Made by a program: the position numbers and the translations under genes
The notes under the pieces: model-generated
The model's database searches: none
What the model was told of the DNA's origin: nothing
Seen by the model: the letters and a program-made list of their open reading frames with translations, nothing else
In this document: piece after piece, positions 34,701-48,166 of the stretch
Layout of the letters: each line of letters opens with the position of its first letter
How positions within the stretch are numbered: position 1 is the stretch's first letter
Assembly: GCA_023548195.1 (NCBI GenBank)
Contig: JAJHZJ010000014.1
Span: 18,797,718 to 18,861,717, forward strand
DNA from: Bettongia penicillata ogilbyi
Lineage: Eukaryota; Chordata; Mammalia; Diprotodontia; Potoroidae
Direction of reading: 5' to 3'
DNA length: 64,000 bases

Positions 34701-37700
34701 AGATATATTTAAGCATTTGTAGAAATAAATTTCAAGAAAAATTAGAACATAACATTCTTAGTAATCTAATGTTTAATTGATTTATGAACTTACTCAAATT
34801 CTTATTAAGTTAATGTCCTGTTAAATTTTAAAATCTATCAAAAGATGACATGAGATTTCAACAAGAAAAGAAAGTTTTAACAAAATTGTGTGTAAATTAT
34901 TGCTCTTTTCTTTCTATCTTTTTTTAAAGAGATAAATGATGTATCATGGGGAAATATTAGAGCAAGGGAGGGTAAAGTTCTAAGTTGTTATAATCATAAA
35001 GTAAATTCTCCTCAGTGCCCAAGTCTTTTTCTAGTTTTATGTTGGATGCTTCTTGCAGCAAAATCGATAGCATTTTGTATATAATTGCATTCATCTAATG
35101 CATTGATGACCTAAAGGAACAAATCTTCCAACCCCCAGGCTCTAAGGAGAGTTAGAGAGAAGAATCCATAAGCATTAGAACACAAGCACAGACAAATAGG
35201 CAGACACACACACACACACACACACAGACACACACACACACCAGACATATGCTGATCAGAATTTCTGTGAGAATGTGTAGGATAATATGAGGATAGTTTT
35301 TTTTGATTCTAGGACAGTTTTGAAAAGCTTCTATATCACAAGGTAGACACTAAAGAGGATGAGGTTAGTCATCATTATAACTTAAATGAAATTACCTATT
35401 GATATGACTTTTATAAAATGTATAAGGATTGTCTATGCAGTAACAAAAAAGGAATATGGGTTGGCATAGAAAACAGTGTGAAAGTACTTGTAGTTCTTTA
35501 AATGCCCAGATGGCAGGCTGTAAAATGAAAGATAAAGTTATTTCTTTTAAAATAAAGTTTGTGAATTAAATCTATACCCACCTTCTCCTTCATTCTTTCA
35601 GTTCATCTTCAATAGAATTAATTTTCAAAAAAAAAAAAACAATCATTTGAACTTTCTGTGTATCTTTCCACTTTGTGCCAGTTTCACACATCACAAACGC
35701 TGCTGACCTACATTCATTGCTATTGAGCACCATCTTTACCTGGCTGTTGAGGATAATAATAAGTCAGAAGGAATTTGAAATGTTTTCAAATACATTAGAG
35801 ATAGCTTATAGAACAGTTAGGGCCATGCACTTCATCCTTGTAAAAGCAATTTGATAACTATCCAAATGTAATTGGGGGTGGGGGGGAGTGGTGGTGGTTA
35901 TATGATAAATCATACTGATAATCTTCCTCCTCTTCTCTTTTTATATTCTGTTTTGTGCATTCTGTGTTCATGAGAAAGGATTGTTTGTTCAAATTATATA
36001 CATATTTGCTTTCTGGGATGATTCCAGTGTGTCTTCAACTTAATTGTATTTGAAGCTTTCTGTGTACAGTTGGGTGGTAAGATTGTGAAATCAAAACCTG
36101 TGTCTTGGAGTTCTGGTGGCATGTACAGACAACAGAGTTCTGCCTTCATCATTTCTATTGACACAAGAAATCCTAAAGAAGAAAAAATGCAGTATAAATC
36201 AGCACCATGCAATTGTAACTTATGCATTCCTTCTTTAAAATTTAATGTATATTTTACCCTAAGGGTGTTCCCTGATGAAACTAATTTTCCTCTAGTAGTA
36301 ATAATACCCTGCATGAATATAATTACTTTTTATCTTGGAAGATCCTTAAGTGCCCTAGCAGTTATATGTTAAAATATAAAGTGTATGTATATACATATAT
36401 ATATGTATATGTATATATGGTAGAATTTCCACATATCCATGTTTAACCCTCTACATTCTTATTTGCTTTCTTCATTTCTTTTGACACAAGAAAATTCTTG
36501 AGAAAAATGAAGTAAATTTGGAAAATCTGTTTGAGAGCTTAAGTCTTTTTATCCAAGTTAGTACAAAGAGATTCATTAGAACATGCAAAGCTACATTAAA
36601 ATTTGATGAGGGAAGGATGAAGGAGGGAATTCCCTTTGTTTATGCATTCCTTGGTTATTGTTAGCTTATAGATAAATTCCAAATATTTCAGTTTTAAGTG
36701 CTGTGGATTTTTAGGGCCTGATCCCTTCTAATGGAGGAAAAATGCTTGGTTCTAAATAAAAAAAATGAGAAACAGGCAACTTAAATTAATAAGAAAAACT
36801 TTGAATAAATTCAGATTAAACCTTTTCAAGGTGCTCTAGGCTGTGTGAAGATGAGGGAAATGTGTAGTTAATTTTGAATGATGTAATTCTGTAAATGGAA
36901 ATACTTCTATATGGAAATTATGTAAGACTTAGCAACCTTTCATTGTTCTGCATTAGTCACAGATCGAATATCTTGGCAGATAAGAAATTGTTCTTGGATT
37001 TTTACATTTTTCTCCTTAACTTTAGACCAATTTGTTTTCCAGTAACTTTAAATGTACGTAGTTACACTGTGCAACCATCCTCCAAATAATTAAGCTCTAA
37101 AGTCAAGTGAAATAAAGCATTAAGGTTAGAAATCAAAAATCTAAGTCAAGCCATACCACAGTTTTCTCATGTATAACATAATGACACTGAACATATGTTG
37201 TATTTTGGATCATAGGTTAGGCTTGTAAGCGTACCATTTACTATGCAATAGAAGCAAAGATGTGGAAAAGTCTAATGTTGCCATTTCCTGAGTTTCAAGG
37301 GTTGAAATTTTTAGCCTTAAAGTGGCATTATTGTAGGTTTTTACATTTAAATAGGGTAATTATTTCTCCTGCCACTGAAAGGTAGTTTCTCCTAGAGGAC
37401 TGAACCGTGCAGCAGCCAGGGCATTGCAGCAGAACATAATTGTTTGGGACAGGAATTGAATATAAGTTCCGTAGCCAATAAAAGCTGTTACAGGAATTTA
37501 TGTAGGCAGAACCTCAGTTGTCAGTTCGCCAGAACATTAGACACAAGAACTCTAGTTCTCCAAAAATGTGTCAGGGGACTTTTAATGGTCCCCTGTGGTC
37601 TAGACCTTTACTTTATCCATGTTCTAAGAGGTGGTTACAGCAAAGGGCCACTCCACTGGAGCTGTGCTTTAGGATAAACTGGAACTGAAGCACCAGATAG

Positions 37701-38600
37701 CTGACTGTTATGGGTTTGTCCAGAAGAATTGCAACAAACAAAACAGTTACAACAATAGTTGCATAGATTTAGTTAAAAGTCCAGGATCCTTTATGTTGTG
37801 TGTGTCTCTGTGTGTGTGTGTGTTTTGAAGAGACCTTACCTCACTTCTGAAGCTTATTAAATGAACTTTCTGGTTAATAACTTATAAAATGCAAATGAAT
37901 AATTAATTATCCATAGTAGAATAAAAACTTGTTATTAAATGAATGGATCTAGGAATAAGCAGACAGTATGAAAGGTTTTGACTAGACCAAAATGTTTCAA
38001 GGTTTTACCTCTCCCTTAAGAACACACTGCTTCCATTCCTGACATCAAGGAGCTGAATTCTCCTCTGCTTCTTCCTCAGGCATATTTATTAACAAAAATT
38101 AAATTGCGTAACATTTGAGCAAAATTTTGGATCATCTGAATTACAGTTCTAATCTAAATCTAATCTGATGTAAACTTGTGAGTCATTTGTTAATTTGCAA
38201 ATATGTTTACAAATTTATTTTCAAGTATAAACAAACCTATTCATTTTCATTGAAGATATAAGAACATTATTGGGCTATATCAAAATGACAATTTTAGGGT
38301 CTTCCTAAGAAGGTTTGGGAAAAAAATATCCTTAGATACTGTACATTAATTGAAATGTGTGTTCTTTGAAGCCAATTGATTTTTTCTTGTTATTTTAGGT
38401 AGAAGATTGATTATTGTGAGTGAAACTGTTTTATCCTGCATATTTCAGTGACTTCTTCCTTCTTCTTCACTCCCTTTACAATTAGGAAAGATTATTCTTA
38501 GTTGTTCCCTTTGATTACAGCATACTGTATTACTATAATATTTTTCATTTTCACACCCTCCAGCATCACACAGAATTCCCTATTTCCTTTAATAGTGGAA
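31756..38600. other. Transposon-poor upstream region, part 1
   Basis: No coding gene, L1 or tRNA-headed SINE is recognised. There is a CA repeat at 35204-35241, TA/TATG repeats near 36390-36420, and a GT-rich run near 37798-37825. The ORFs at 32022-32643, 35994-36372 and 37444-37677 lack domains and overlap on both strands. Distal PAX9 control elements could lie here, but nothing in the sequence alone proves one. Confidence 0.5.
35204..35241. repeat. (CA)n microsatellite
   Basis: CA units with one CAGACA interruption. Confidence 0.9.
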
Positions 38601-38745
38601 TCATAGGATTCCAAGACCTCATCTAACTGAGGAAAAATCTGAAGCCCAGGAAATTTGAGTGATTTGTCTAAGACATAAGACTTGAATGCAGATGCTCTAA
38701 CTCCACAACTATTATGTCTTTCAGTTTACTATGCTTCCTCCCCTG
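38600..38745 (-). mobile_element. MIR-type fragment, antisense
   Basis: GGAAAAATCTGAAGCCCAGG and GTGATTTGTCTAAGACATAA with GACTTGAATGCAGATGCTCT follow the reverse complement of MIR. It is diverged. Confidence 0.5.
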
Positions 38746-40245
38746 ATATTTACCCTGTACCTTCACGTCTCATGTCATAGGCACCCTGAGAGTTTGAATA
38801 AATCAGTATTATGTTCCTCTCCTTCAAGGCTTTAAGGAAAGCCCAAGACTGACTAGTTGCTAGTTACTGCTCCCTGTATGGACTCAGAAAGAGTAGGATT
38901 TGACACAGTGAGACAGCCTGTAACTATTGGGAGCTACTTGTAAAAGAAACACAAAGTTACTTGCTTGTAAGAGGGGAAAAAGAAATTTAACAACAAAAGT
39001 CCCCTAGAGACCCCATGCAATGCTTTCTAGAAGGGACTAGAAAAATCTCGTTAATCTGCCAAAACTGGATGAACTCTTTCTGACAAAGAGAGGCCCTTTG
39101 TGACCCTGGGGATGACCCAAGGAATCATTTACCAGACTAGATCTGTCTGTATGAGACTTGAAAATTGGGGTTTAGAATGGCCTTGGGACCCTGTAAGTTT
39201 TTATTTTTACAGTTTTAGCTGCACTGGAATGCCTCCATTGGACAAGGCTAGTTTCTTGGGAACTTAGCTAGGTGTGGCTCTGATCTCTTCTATCTACTCT
39301 CGCTTCCCAACTGTACCCTTTCAGAAGATACAACCTAGAAAAAAATCCTTTGGCCTAGGAAAATAAAGATACAGTTCTTAAATTCTCTTACCCTCATCCC
39401 ATGTCCCTCCAATGTTCTCTAAATTTGTTTGTTTTTTTTTTTTTTTAAGGAATTAAACCTACCTCCTATTGTTACATTGGTGTAAGTGGAAGAAAGCATT
39501 GTGCCAAGATGTAAGGATTGATGCTCTCTGAGACCTGATCTGCCTGGAGGAAGTCACCTCACCTTGACGTGCGTTAATTATCCATTTTAATGTTATTGCT
39601 TCTCTGATCCTCCTCTGTCAGTTCCTACTTTAACTCTTTAAGAAAGAAAAAATAATAATAATGAAGAAAGGGGATCCTGTTTTTTATCCCTGCACTGGAC
39701 AGGGTGTAAAGTGTATGGGGGAAGCTGAGGGAAGTTGATACTTAGAATTTTAATGAAAAATGAGAGAGGAACAATTTTGTTATAAGTAAATAATGCCCAA
39801 TTCTCCCTAACCTCTTCCTTGGCACTCAGCCTCCAACTTGCAAGATTCAGAAGAACTGGTTGGTGGATAGAAGAGTCAGCTTCATTTGAGGGGAGAAGAG
39901 GTGGGCTTAATGCAGAGATTTGTAACAGAAAGCTCCGTAACAGACTTAAGAACTCAAATGCGCTCTTAAGCTCTGGAGAGAAGAATGAGACTATCTTTTA
40001 CCTTCCCCTGGGGAGGCCACCTCAATATGTGAGAATAGCCTTCTGTGCCTTCCTATCCTTCCCCCACCTTTACCTATCTAAAGTTTCAGTGTTTCCACTG
40101 CCTAGACTGTGAGACCCTTTGGGGAGGGGGAATCCAGACAGTCCATTTGGTTTCAGTCAGGGCTGAGTGAAGGTTCTGAGTCTTAATCTCCTCATTAAGC
40201 CCCAATCTAGATTTTTTCCAGGTGAAAGAGGTAGATGACAGATAA

Positions 40246-40246
<1 letters not shown>

Positions 40247-40299
<53 letters not shown>

Positions 40300-40332
40300 T
40301 GATTAGAGGGATAGAGGGATGGATGGATGGAT
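40247..40332. repeat. (GATA)n and (GGAT)n tetranucleotide repeats
   Basis: About 13 GATA units to 40299, followed by a short GGAT run. GATA arrays of this length vary in length between individuals. Confidence 0.95.
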
Positions 40333-43300
40333 GCTTACAATGTGTCAGGTACTGTACTAAGCACTAAATAGTGGGAATGAAATCTGAGGAAATTTGGAGT
40401 TCATTTGTGTGGTGGCTACAATTGGGCAGGGGAGAAAATGCACAGACATTTGAAATCCACGACACTGAACTTATCTCCTGCTTTAATTTCAAGCAAGTTT
40501 TAAATTTTGTAACTTGGCAGTATTCAGAATCTTTAAAAAGCCTCTGACCAGGAGAATGGTCACATCCAGGCAGGCTCAGGATTTTACAGATGAAGTAATC
40601 TGTGATTTCAGGGAATTTAGGAGATAGATTAGGCCCCTGTAAAAACTGAGGGGAAAGGAGATTCTTAGGTAGATAACTTTAAAAGGCAGAAAGGAGATAT
40701 ACCAAGATTTATTCCGTTCCCCAGGTCTTTCTCAACCTTAATCTGAAGGAATATTTTTCCTGTAGATGGCGCTTTGACAAGGTATTCCTTACAGAGCAAG
40801 AGAGAGAGGAGACCCCGTTACACCCACGGATCAGACAGCTCTGGGGTAATAAAGAATTGCGAAAGGGGAAATAATCAATAATAATAAAAATAATGTGTGT
40901 CCTAGTCTCTCCTGGAAAAGCAGATTGTCCAAGTCCAGATCTTGGACATGGGTCTCAGGACTGGTTATGAACTTCTTAGCTACTTTAAGAATTTGGCAGT
41001 GGTTAAGGGCAGTGGCCGGAAAAACTAGCCGATAATGTCTTGGCACAATTCTCAGAAAAGACAGACTCAATTCATCAGCACACCTTGACCTTCTTCACCC
41101 AGGAGCTGGCGAGCAGATTCCCGCAGAGATGTAAGGTCAAAGGACTTGGTGGCTGTATCTATATTTCTAGAAGGAACCTCAACACGCGAGGGTGCGGTCT
41201 TACCTGAACACACTTTGTTGCTGATTGCTCATCATTAACTACACCTTTAAATCCAGACACTAAAATTCTAGGATGATAGTGGGATTTTGGAGGTGCTAGT
41301 GGTCTTTGTCCCGAGGAGGAGCACGATCAGGGTCAGGAGATCTTCCTCAGATGGACTTGCATAAATTATTTCGCTTAGTCCAGAGCTAGGTATGTTTGTT
41401 CCAACCACATTGACCTCCAGAAACAAGATCTCAGGGTTCTTAACATCTCTCCTGATCTTCAGAAATCCTCTGCTATCCAAGAAGCAAAACAAACAAACAA
41501 AAACCAAAAACCAAAAAACTCTTAGAGCCTTACTGAAAACATTAGTACAGAATCACTTTAACTAAAACGTGTGGCAATAATAAGGTTCCCGTTTTCTTTT
41601 ATTCTGCAGGTGAGAGAGAATGCCTCTGAACAGTGTCCCGATCTAGATTCCACAGAGGCGGGAGAGGTAAGATGAAAATGATGGTGGTGGGGAACTGTAT
41701 TTTAGCAGATCTGCGCCAGTGCGTGTGTGAATGAATTTAATGATTTAATGATTTTAAATGAGCCCAGTCTTTAATAAAAAAGAAAAAGTTTGTCTACTCT
41801 GCCCCGTGACAGAGTTCCATAGAGGAATTTGTTTCAGACATCAGTTCTTAGAATCATGAAATTCTTAGCTTTTGGACTTTGAACCGAAAAATTCTTGTAA
41901 TTTAAGTGGCGTTAGTCAAGAAGTGCAAATGTTTTTAAGACCCCCAGGTACTTACCCTTCATCACAGATCTCCATTTCTGTGGTTGCCGTGACACAATGG
42001 AAGAAAAAACTAATTTGTTTGGCAAAGCTAATTAAATGTTTGATTTAGATTCCCAGTGTTCCAAAGCCTGAGATCTCCCCTGGTCTATCAGCCCCTTTAA
42101 ATGGGTATTCCTTTTCTTGTGTCAGTCTTACGCTATCACGATCAGAGCCTTTCCACGGGAGCATATTCGCTGTCATTTAAATATTTCATAAGGGGGAAAA
42201 AATTAACCACATAAAATCTGGACCTCAGCAATCCTTTTAAAAAGTATTCGGCCTTCAACCAGTGAAAACTGAAATGGGGATAAAATTTAGGTTCAGAAAA
42301 GAGTTCTTAGGCATAAAGGCATTTTCCCCTTATGTTTTTAGGAAAAGGTTTACTAGATATTTGCAGTCTTCAGAGTAAACCGAACTCAGTTCCCTCTCAC
42401 CTCGGAATCCTGTTCTCTTGTGAAACACAAATGACGGGGAAGGCAGGGAAGAGAAATCGCAACAGAAGTAGATGATGGGAACTCAAAATGAAATGTCCAT
42501 TATTTTTCATTGGAAAAAGGGGGCAGCTGAGGAAAAAATGGGGAGAAGGTTTGGGGAGATGGGGCACGTAATGACAGGAAAAAGCAGAAGAACTGAAAGC
42601 GGGTTTCAAGAATTAGTAGGCCCCACCCCTCAGAGAATGAAGCGGAAAGAACAATCCTAGATCAGATCGCAGAGCCGGCATCCAGTTGCACTCTAGATTA
42701 AGCGGCTTGTCCCTCCTGCGGCGCTGCTCAGAGTTAAGATTTCATCTCTTGTAGAAAAGGGCATCAGAAAGCACTGGCTAGTTCTCTCAATACCGCAAGG
42801 CACTTTTCACTGGGAGGAGCTGTCGGGGGAAATGAAAAAGTCAAGAGAGTTGGGAGGAAAAGGTGAAGAAGAGAAAACCATGAGAGAAGTGCTGAGGCAT
42901 TCTATATCCCATCCCTAAGCCTTTTTCATGGGGTGGCCTCAGTCTTCCTCTCTGGAGTGGGGCTGAGAATGTAGACGGGTAGTCAAGATTGCCTAGGATC
43001 TCCTGCATTCAGGTACTGGGAATCCCCTCTTAATCGACTGTCTATGAGTTGGTGTCTGAGAGAGCTTTGTGCATCCATCTACCTGTGTGTCTAGAGCTTT
43101 GTTCAATATTCCCTTTTCCTTTTTCGAAGAAATTCATTGCCTGTTTTGCACTCCATCAAGATAATAAGACAGCTCCCCCTCCCCAGATCCCACAATCTCT
43201 TTACATTATTTCTTCATCTTATTTTCCCGAAATCCATCCTCTCCCTAAACTCTTTCCTTTTCTCCCCCTTCCGAAAGCTCTTTGGTCCTTTCCTTAAGTC

Positions 43301-43590
43301 TGGGAAATTGAAATTGACCATACACATTCACTTTGTGACCACCCTAACTTCTTCGTGAAAAAGTAATGGCTATTTGGAGTCGCCTCTCAATTTAGAGAAG
43401 GGGAAGAGTGGAACTCTGGACTGACCCATACTAGAATTCAGGGTCATCTGTACGGAGGACCCGAGCTGCTCCCGGCAAGCGGCTGTCCCACACTGCTTCA
43501 GCTCTGCTCCTAGCTCACCTTTCACATCTGAAAGCTGCTCCGCTGCACTCTAAGCTCCTGGTTGAGTCAAGTAGCTGTTGGAGCAGTGGA

Positions 43591-43621
<31 letters not shown>

Positions 43622-44504
43622 GTTTTTAGACAACTGTTTGGTTAACTGTAATCTCGAATCCTTGTAAGGCACAGATCACACACACCTGCTCGATTTTTAT
43701 ACAATTCTCCCCCCCTTCTCTCACCATCAACCCCGCACCCCACATTCACTCACTAACAGTTAAAAAGGATCCTTGTTTCATTTTATATATATATATATAT
43801 TCCCGATAGACCCCCTCACGAACCACAGGAAAACTTTTCTACAGAAATTTACAAATAAGAAGGTCCTGTGGCTCGAGCTCAACTTCGACTTAGTTGCTTC
43901 CAGAGTCCTTCCATCTCCACTTCCAAAGGACTAGGGACAGGAGGTGCACTTAGGTGTTCCTTGCAAAGACTTGTCCTAGACTCTGTCATTTGCTCAACAA
44001 AATTCACCTTTCGTAAGTGAGGAAAGATTGAGTATAATATTACCCTCTGGTAATTTTTCTCTGTGTTCTTTAAAAATTCAACTTGCAAACGTCTGGACAA
44101 ATCATTCCATTCTCACTCCTTTCTCCTCCCCAGATCCAACACATTTTCAATTTCAAAATGCATAAACAAAAGGACTGCTCCAGCCTGAAGCCTGGGGTTT
44201 TTCATTCATTACCAGGCAATGTCCCTCGGTTTTGCTTCTCCAGTGTGGCACCTGAAAAGGACAAACTTAGTGGTAGAGGCTGAAATGGGGAAGGGACAAT
44301 GGAGCCCGTAGAGATACGAAGAGGAAAACACCTTCACGGGCCTACTCTGCCTAAAACCTTTCCAGAAACCACCAGAGAGTGACCTGGGCACAAATGTCTT
44401 ATCTGTTTCTCCTGGAAAGGTGGCTTGAGTAGGATCTATTGGACCTAGAAAATTTCAGGTAGTGAGGGGGCTTCTCTTCCAAGGCCTCCGGGGTGGGGTG
44501 GGGA

Positions 44505-44720
44505 TGGGGTGCATTACAGGTGAAACCCCCAGGGGTCTGAGTTTGGTGGCAGATTTATTGAGTTTTTATAGAGTCTCTAGTCAGCAGTGCTGTGGGGGGA
44601 GGGGAAGCAAAATGAGTCACCCAGATTCAAGGCACTATTAGTTATAACTCAATTCTACAGCCGCGGTTTAAACTGGGGGAGGGGGAGGTGGTATTGTCTG
44701 TAGTTAAACTTATCTCTGTG
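44505..44720. promoter_or_regulatory. Motif-dense segment, candidate control element
   Basis: Within about 200 bases there is an AP-1/MAF-type AATGAGTCACC near 44611, a T-box-half-site-like ACAGGTGAAAC near 44517, TTTATTGAGTTTTTATAG (CDX/HOX-like) near 44553, a RUNX-like GCGGTTT near 44663 and two G-rich runs. This is a motif count only. Confidence 0.2.
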
Positions 44721-46078
44721 TGCTTCTTCCCCCTTCTCCTCCCTAGTATGGCCGAACTTCTCCCTGGGTGAAGTCTGTAGGCCTTGAGAAGACAGGATTA
44801 AGTGAGATGAGGTGAGAAGGCTTCTTGCTCCTGTCTCCCTTTGCTCCTTTCATACTCCTCTTCCTTCCAAGTTGGAGTTCTCCGATGAATAAATATTTAC
44901 ACTGAGAACTGAGAACAGGTCTCCCCTAAAAGGAAGCTATCGAGAGAGGAGGGAAAGGTTTTTTTGGCTTCTCTTCGGTTTGAAACTGTTGAGGACCCCT
45001 GTTCTGTTGCTTTTGATTTGTCTGTAAATTTCTTTCTGGTCAAATACTTTCAATCCAAGTATTATCTCCAGGACTAGGAGTCAGGCTCTACAAAGCAAGG
45101 AGTCAGACCCAAATTGACCTTTCTACCTCCTCACACTGACTTGGATCCCCACTCTCACCTATTTCTTCTGTCTTCCCTTAATAAACCTCTCTTGCTCTCA
45201 TTTTTTCCCACCCACCTCTCCCAGTCTCTTTTCGCGGTTTCTCACTCTCCGGGAAGCACACAGAATCTCTTGAAGTAAATTTCTCCAGCCCCCTCATTCA
45301 ACTGCTCCAAGAGAGTAGACCTGGGAATTTAGTTCTCTCTGATGATTTGACGTTTGAAATTAGGGTCTTTACCAGGCTAGTCAGCGAGAGCAGATTATAT
45401 ATACCTTTTGCCGTTGCCCTCTCCCAGGACTCTACGCTCCTTGAAAAGCAGCAGAGCTGACCCTTACGAACCGCCTCACTAAGATGGAAACAAGTCAAAC
45501 ATGGTCGCTGCTAATAAACCTTTTCTCTAAGCCACTTTTTACAAAACATATTGGGAACACGCATTCAGAGCTGGTGAAAGAGGGCCAGAACCATTGTGTT
45601 AAGGTAGAGAGAGAGGTAAATTAGACACAAAAGAAGCTAGTAGCGTAGCGGGTGCATCCAAGAGTGGGAAATGGGGGGAGGGGAAGGGAGGTAAGTGTGG
45701 AAAGGTGTGTAGTAGGCAAAGTTTAAAGCAAACTACAGGAGTAAATAAAAAGTAGTAGACATATGGCAGAAAGCATTGGATATGTTCTAAATTGCAGAAA
45801 GGGGAACTTGTAGTGTAGTCTGGGAACTCAGCATAAACCCTGAGATTTCTTTTGAACCCCTCTCAAGAAATTTTGAATCCTTTACTGTGATTCTTTAAGG
45901 ACTCAACTCTCTAGACTCTTTGGGGAAGCGGGAGAAGACTGAAAAACCTACTTGCCAAAGGTATTAAAAGGGAAACCATCCAAGCTGGTCCAGTGTCCCC
46001 AAATCATTTACATTGCAGTCCAGAGAGAAAGGTACTACACTGTGAAGCTGATAATTGCAGTCAACACATGGGGGGTGG

Positions 46079-46138
<60 letters not shown>
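46079..46138. repeat. (TA)n microsatellite
   Basis: About 30 TA units followed by interrupted ACAT/GTAT sequence to 46210. The Tyr-Ile ORFs on both strands are artefacts. Confidence 0.96.
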
Positions 46139-46147
<9 letters not shown>

Positions 46148-46689
46148 GAGATACGTACACATACATACATACACACATATACATACATGTATGTATATGT
46201 ATATATATACATTTGCAGACTAAGAACTTTAAGAATTACACATTTTTAATATAAATTCTCATATAGTAAAATTTGTCATTTCTTATTAAATGGAAATTAA
46301 GTATTCCACTGAATTAAGCATAAGGCCCAAGAAGAAAACTTTTTAAAAATATCTTTGTAAATGACGGTAACAAATTAGTATATTCTGAAAAGATGAGTCT
46401 CCTAGTCAGGCATTGGTATGAATACTATAAAGGCAGATTAAAAATCTAGAGGACCTTGATAAAAACAGAATACATTCCAGAATTATTCTAATTTTGGAAT
46501 TTTTGTGATATTTTGACTGTAAACCAAAAAGGGTCTAAATATATAAAAAGAGCCCTGGAATTTGTAGATGAGTTTTTGTTTGTTTGTTTGTTTGTTTTGT
46601 TTTTGTTTTGAGCAGTTGGAGCTTTTGAAAGTATTAAGGGAAATATTTCTTCTGGGTCTTATTATTGTATGGGTGATCTGGAGAAAGTC

Positions 46690-46840
46690 AATTTAAGGTC
46701 TCAGTCTCAGACTCCTCTCCTATAAAATGGGAAGAACTATATACCTAATTTAACTATCAACTCCACAGGATTGTTGGGAGAACCAAATTATATCCTGTAT
46801 TTGGAAGTAATTTTTAAATTGCAAAATGTTTCAAATTTAA
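46690..46840 (+). mobile_element. MIR-type fragment
   Basis: CTCCTATAAAATGGGAAGAA, then CTCCACAGGATTGTTGGGAG and a closing TAAATTGCAAAATG follow the MIR 3' half. Confidence 0.55.
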
Positions 46841-47889
46841 AGTACTAGTATTATTGTGGTTGAGAATATGTACTCTGTCCGTCAGGTTCAAAAAGATATA
46901 CTCAATCTTGTTTTCAATTTAGGTAACATCTTCCACAATCTACAAAAACATCAATATTTCAACTCAATAATTTTAGCCATAAGTGGGCATCGTGACCTTT
47001 ACAGTTTCTATGTTTACCGCAGAAGTATCCAAAAAGTTAGGTTGTTTGACTTTATTTGTGCACACATATGCATACAAGAACACAGATACACATGAAAGAA
47101 AGAAGGCATGGCATTTTCATCTTCCTTTCACTGAATCTTTCTTATTTAAGTCAAAGCACTTCTTCCGAACATTTGTACCTGAACACAATTATGTTGGTAA
47201 AAAATCGGTTACAAACAACAACAGTTCCATGGGAAACAATTTCCAAGTGGGGGAGTTCCACGTGGGTGGTTTGTACCAGGTGAAGATTTTAACCTAGAGA
47301 ACTAACATAGCCAAACGCAGGTATCCCGCTACAGCTTTAGTATTGTGCTTCAGTATTGTAAAGACTACTCACAGAAGCTGGATTCCACTTCCCTCCGACC
47401 TGGTCGTTCTTTCTAGCATCAGGTTCTACGTAGAGAAGATAGCCATTTGGTGGGGCCACTGAACTTCTTAAAGAAAAATCGTAAGGTGATGCGACCAGCT
47501 TGTCTTCTGAATTCGAACACTTAAACAGTCTCAGGTAATGCTTTTCTGTGGTAAAGGATACTGAACCCTAACAGTCTTCTCCCGGACACTGAATTTGGGT
47601 GGTCTCAAAGGGCCTACCTTTCTTTCGCTATGACAAAGTTTGTGAAGGTGACTCTTCTTGAAAAGTCATAGTACCAATAGAGATTATATAATTCTAAATG
47701 TTTTCCTTCCCCCTCGCCCCCGCAACCAGCAGGTTCCAACTAAAGTGTTTTAACTACAATTATATGATATTCGCCTAAAAAGGTACAGACAATGCTAATC
47801 ACTATGAGTTTTTGACCCAAACATAGTTGTTCCCTTCTCTTCCCGGTCCCACTCCCCCATAATGTGGTTTAATGTTTAATTTGACTCTT

Positions 47890-48165
47890 CGGTATATATT
47901 TAGTCCTGATTTTTACCTTCTCTTTGAGTTACAATTGGGCAGATGCTAAATATTCATTTCCATTGTTATTTAGTAATCCAGGTGCTGAACACGCCTAAAA
48001 GAGAGAACGGAAGGAGTTTCCAGGATTACTCTGTCTGTTACCTTCTACAGCCAATCTCAAAGTCGTTTTCTTTGAGACCCGCCTCCTTGGAGGTGGGTCA
48101 CTGGTGATTGATAGGCAGAGACACCCAGCCCAACTCAGCCCAGCCCACTTTACTGCTTAGATTGA
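47890..48165 (+). promoter_or_regulatory. PAX9: Candidate PAX9 proximal promoter
   Basis: The stretch just upstream of the start-codon exon has a TATA-like run (TATATATTT, 47893-47901), a CCAAT box at 48051-48055, a GC-box-like CCCGCC near 48079, and a perfect PBX/HOX-type TGATTGAT at 48105-48112. There is an imperfect inverted repeat CCTCC-TT-GGAGG near 48083-48094. None of these fixes a start site: the TATA-like run would imply a start near 47,925, the CCAAT box a start near 48,130. There is no strong CpG island here. Confidence 0.45.
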
Positions 48166-48166
48166 A

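Larger units (their letters stand above)
40385..47880. other. Transposon-poor upstream region, part 2 (proximal to PAX9)
   Basis: No coding exon can be supported. CpG is more frequent than further upstream (for example 41100-41210, 42640-42730, 43440-43560), and the sequence is mostly unique. There are TA repeats at 43782-43800 and 46079-46138, GTTT runs near 43599-43625 and 46575-46612, and one MIR-type fragment (46690-46830). An alternative PAX9 first exon could lie here; I could not identify one. Confidence 0.45.

Noticed and set aside
37444..37677. Possible 77-residue secreted or cysteine-rich protein gene
   Set aside because: No signal peptide, domain, splice context or start support; it is an isolated chance ORF.
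39819..40112. 97-codon ORF upstream of PAX9
   Set aside because: No recognisable domain, ordinary non-coding composition, and no splice or promoter context.
45952..46254. Tyr-Ile repeat proteins on both strands
   Set aside because: They are translations of a TA microsatellite.
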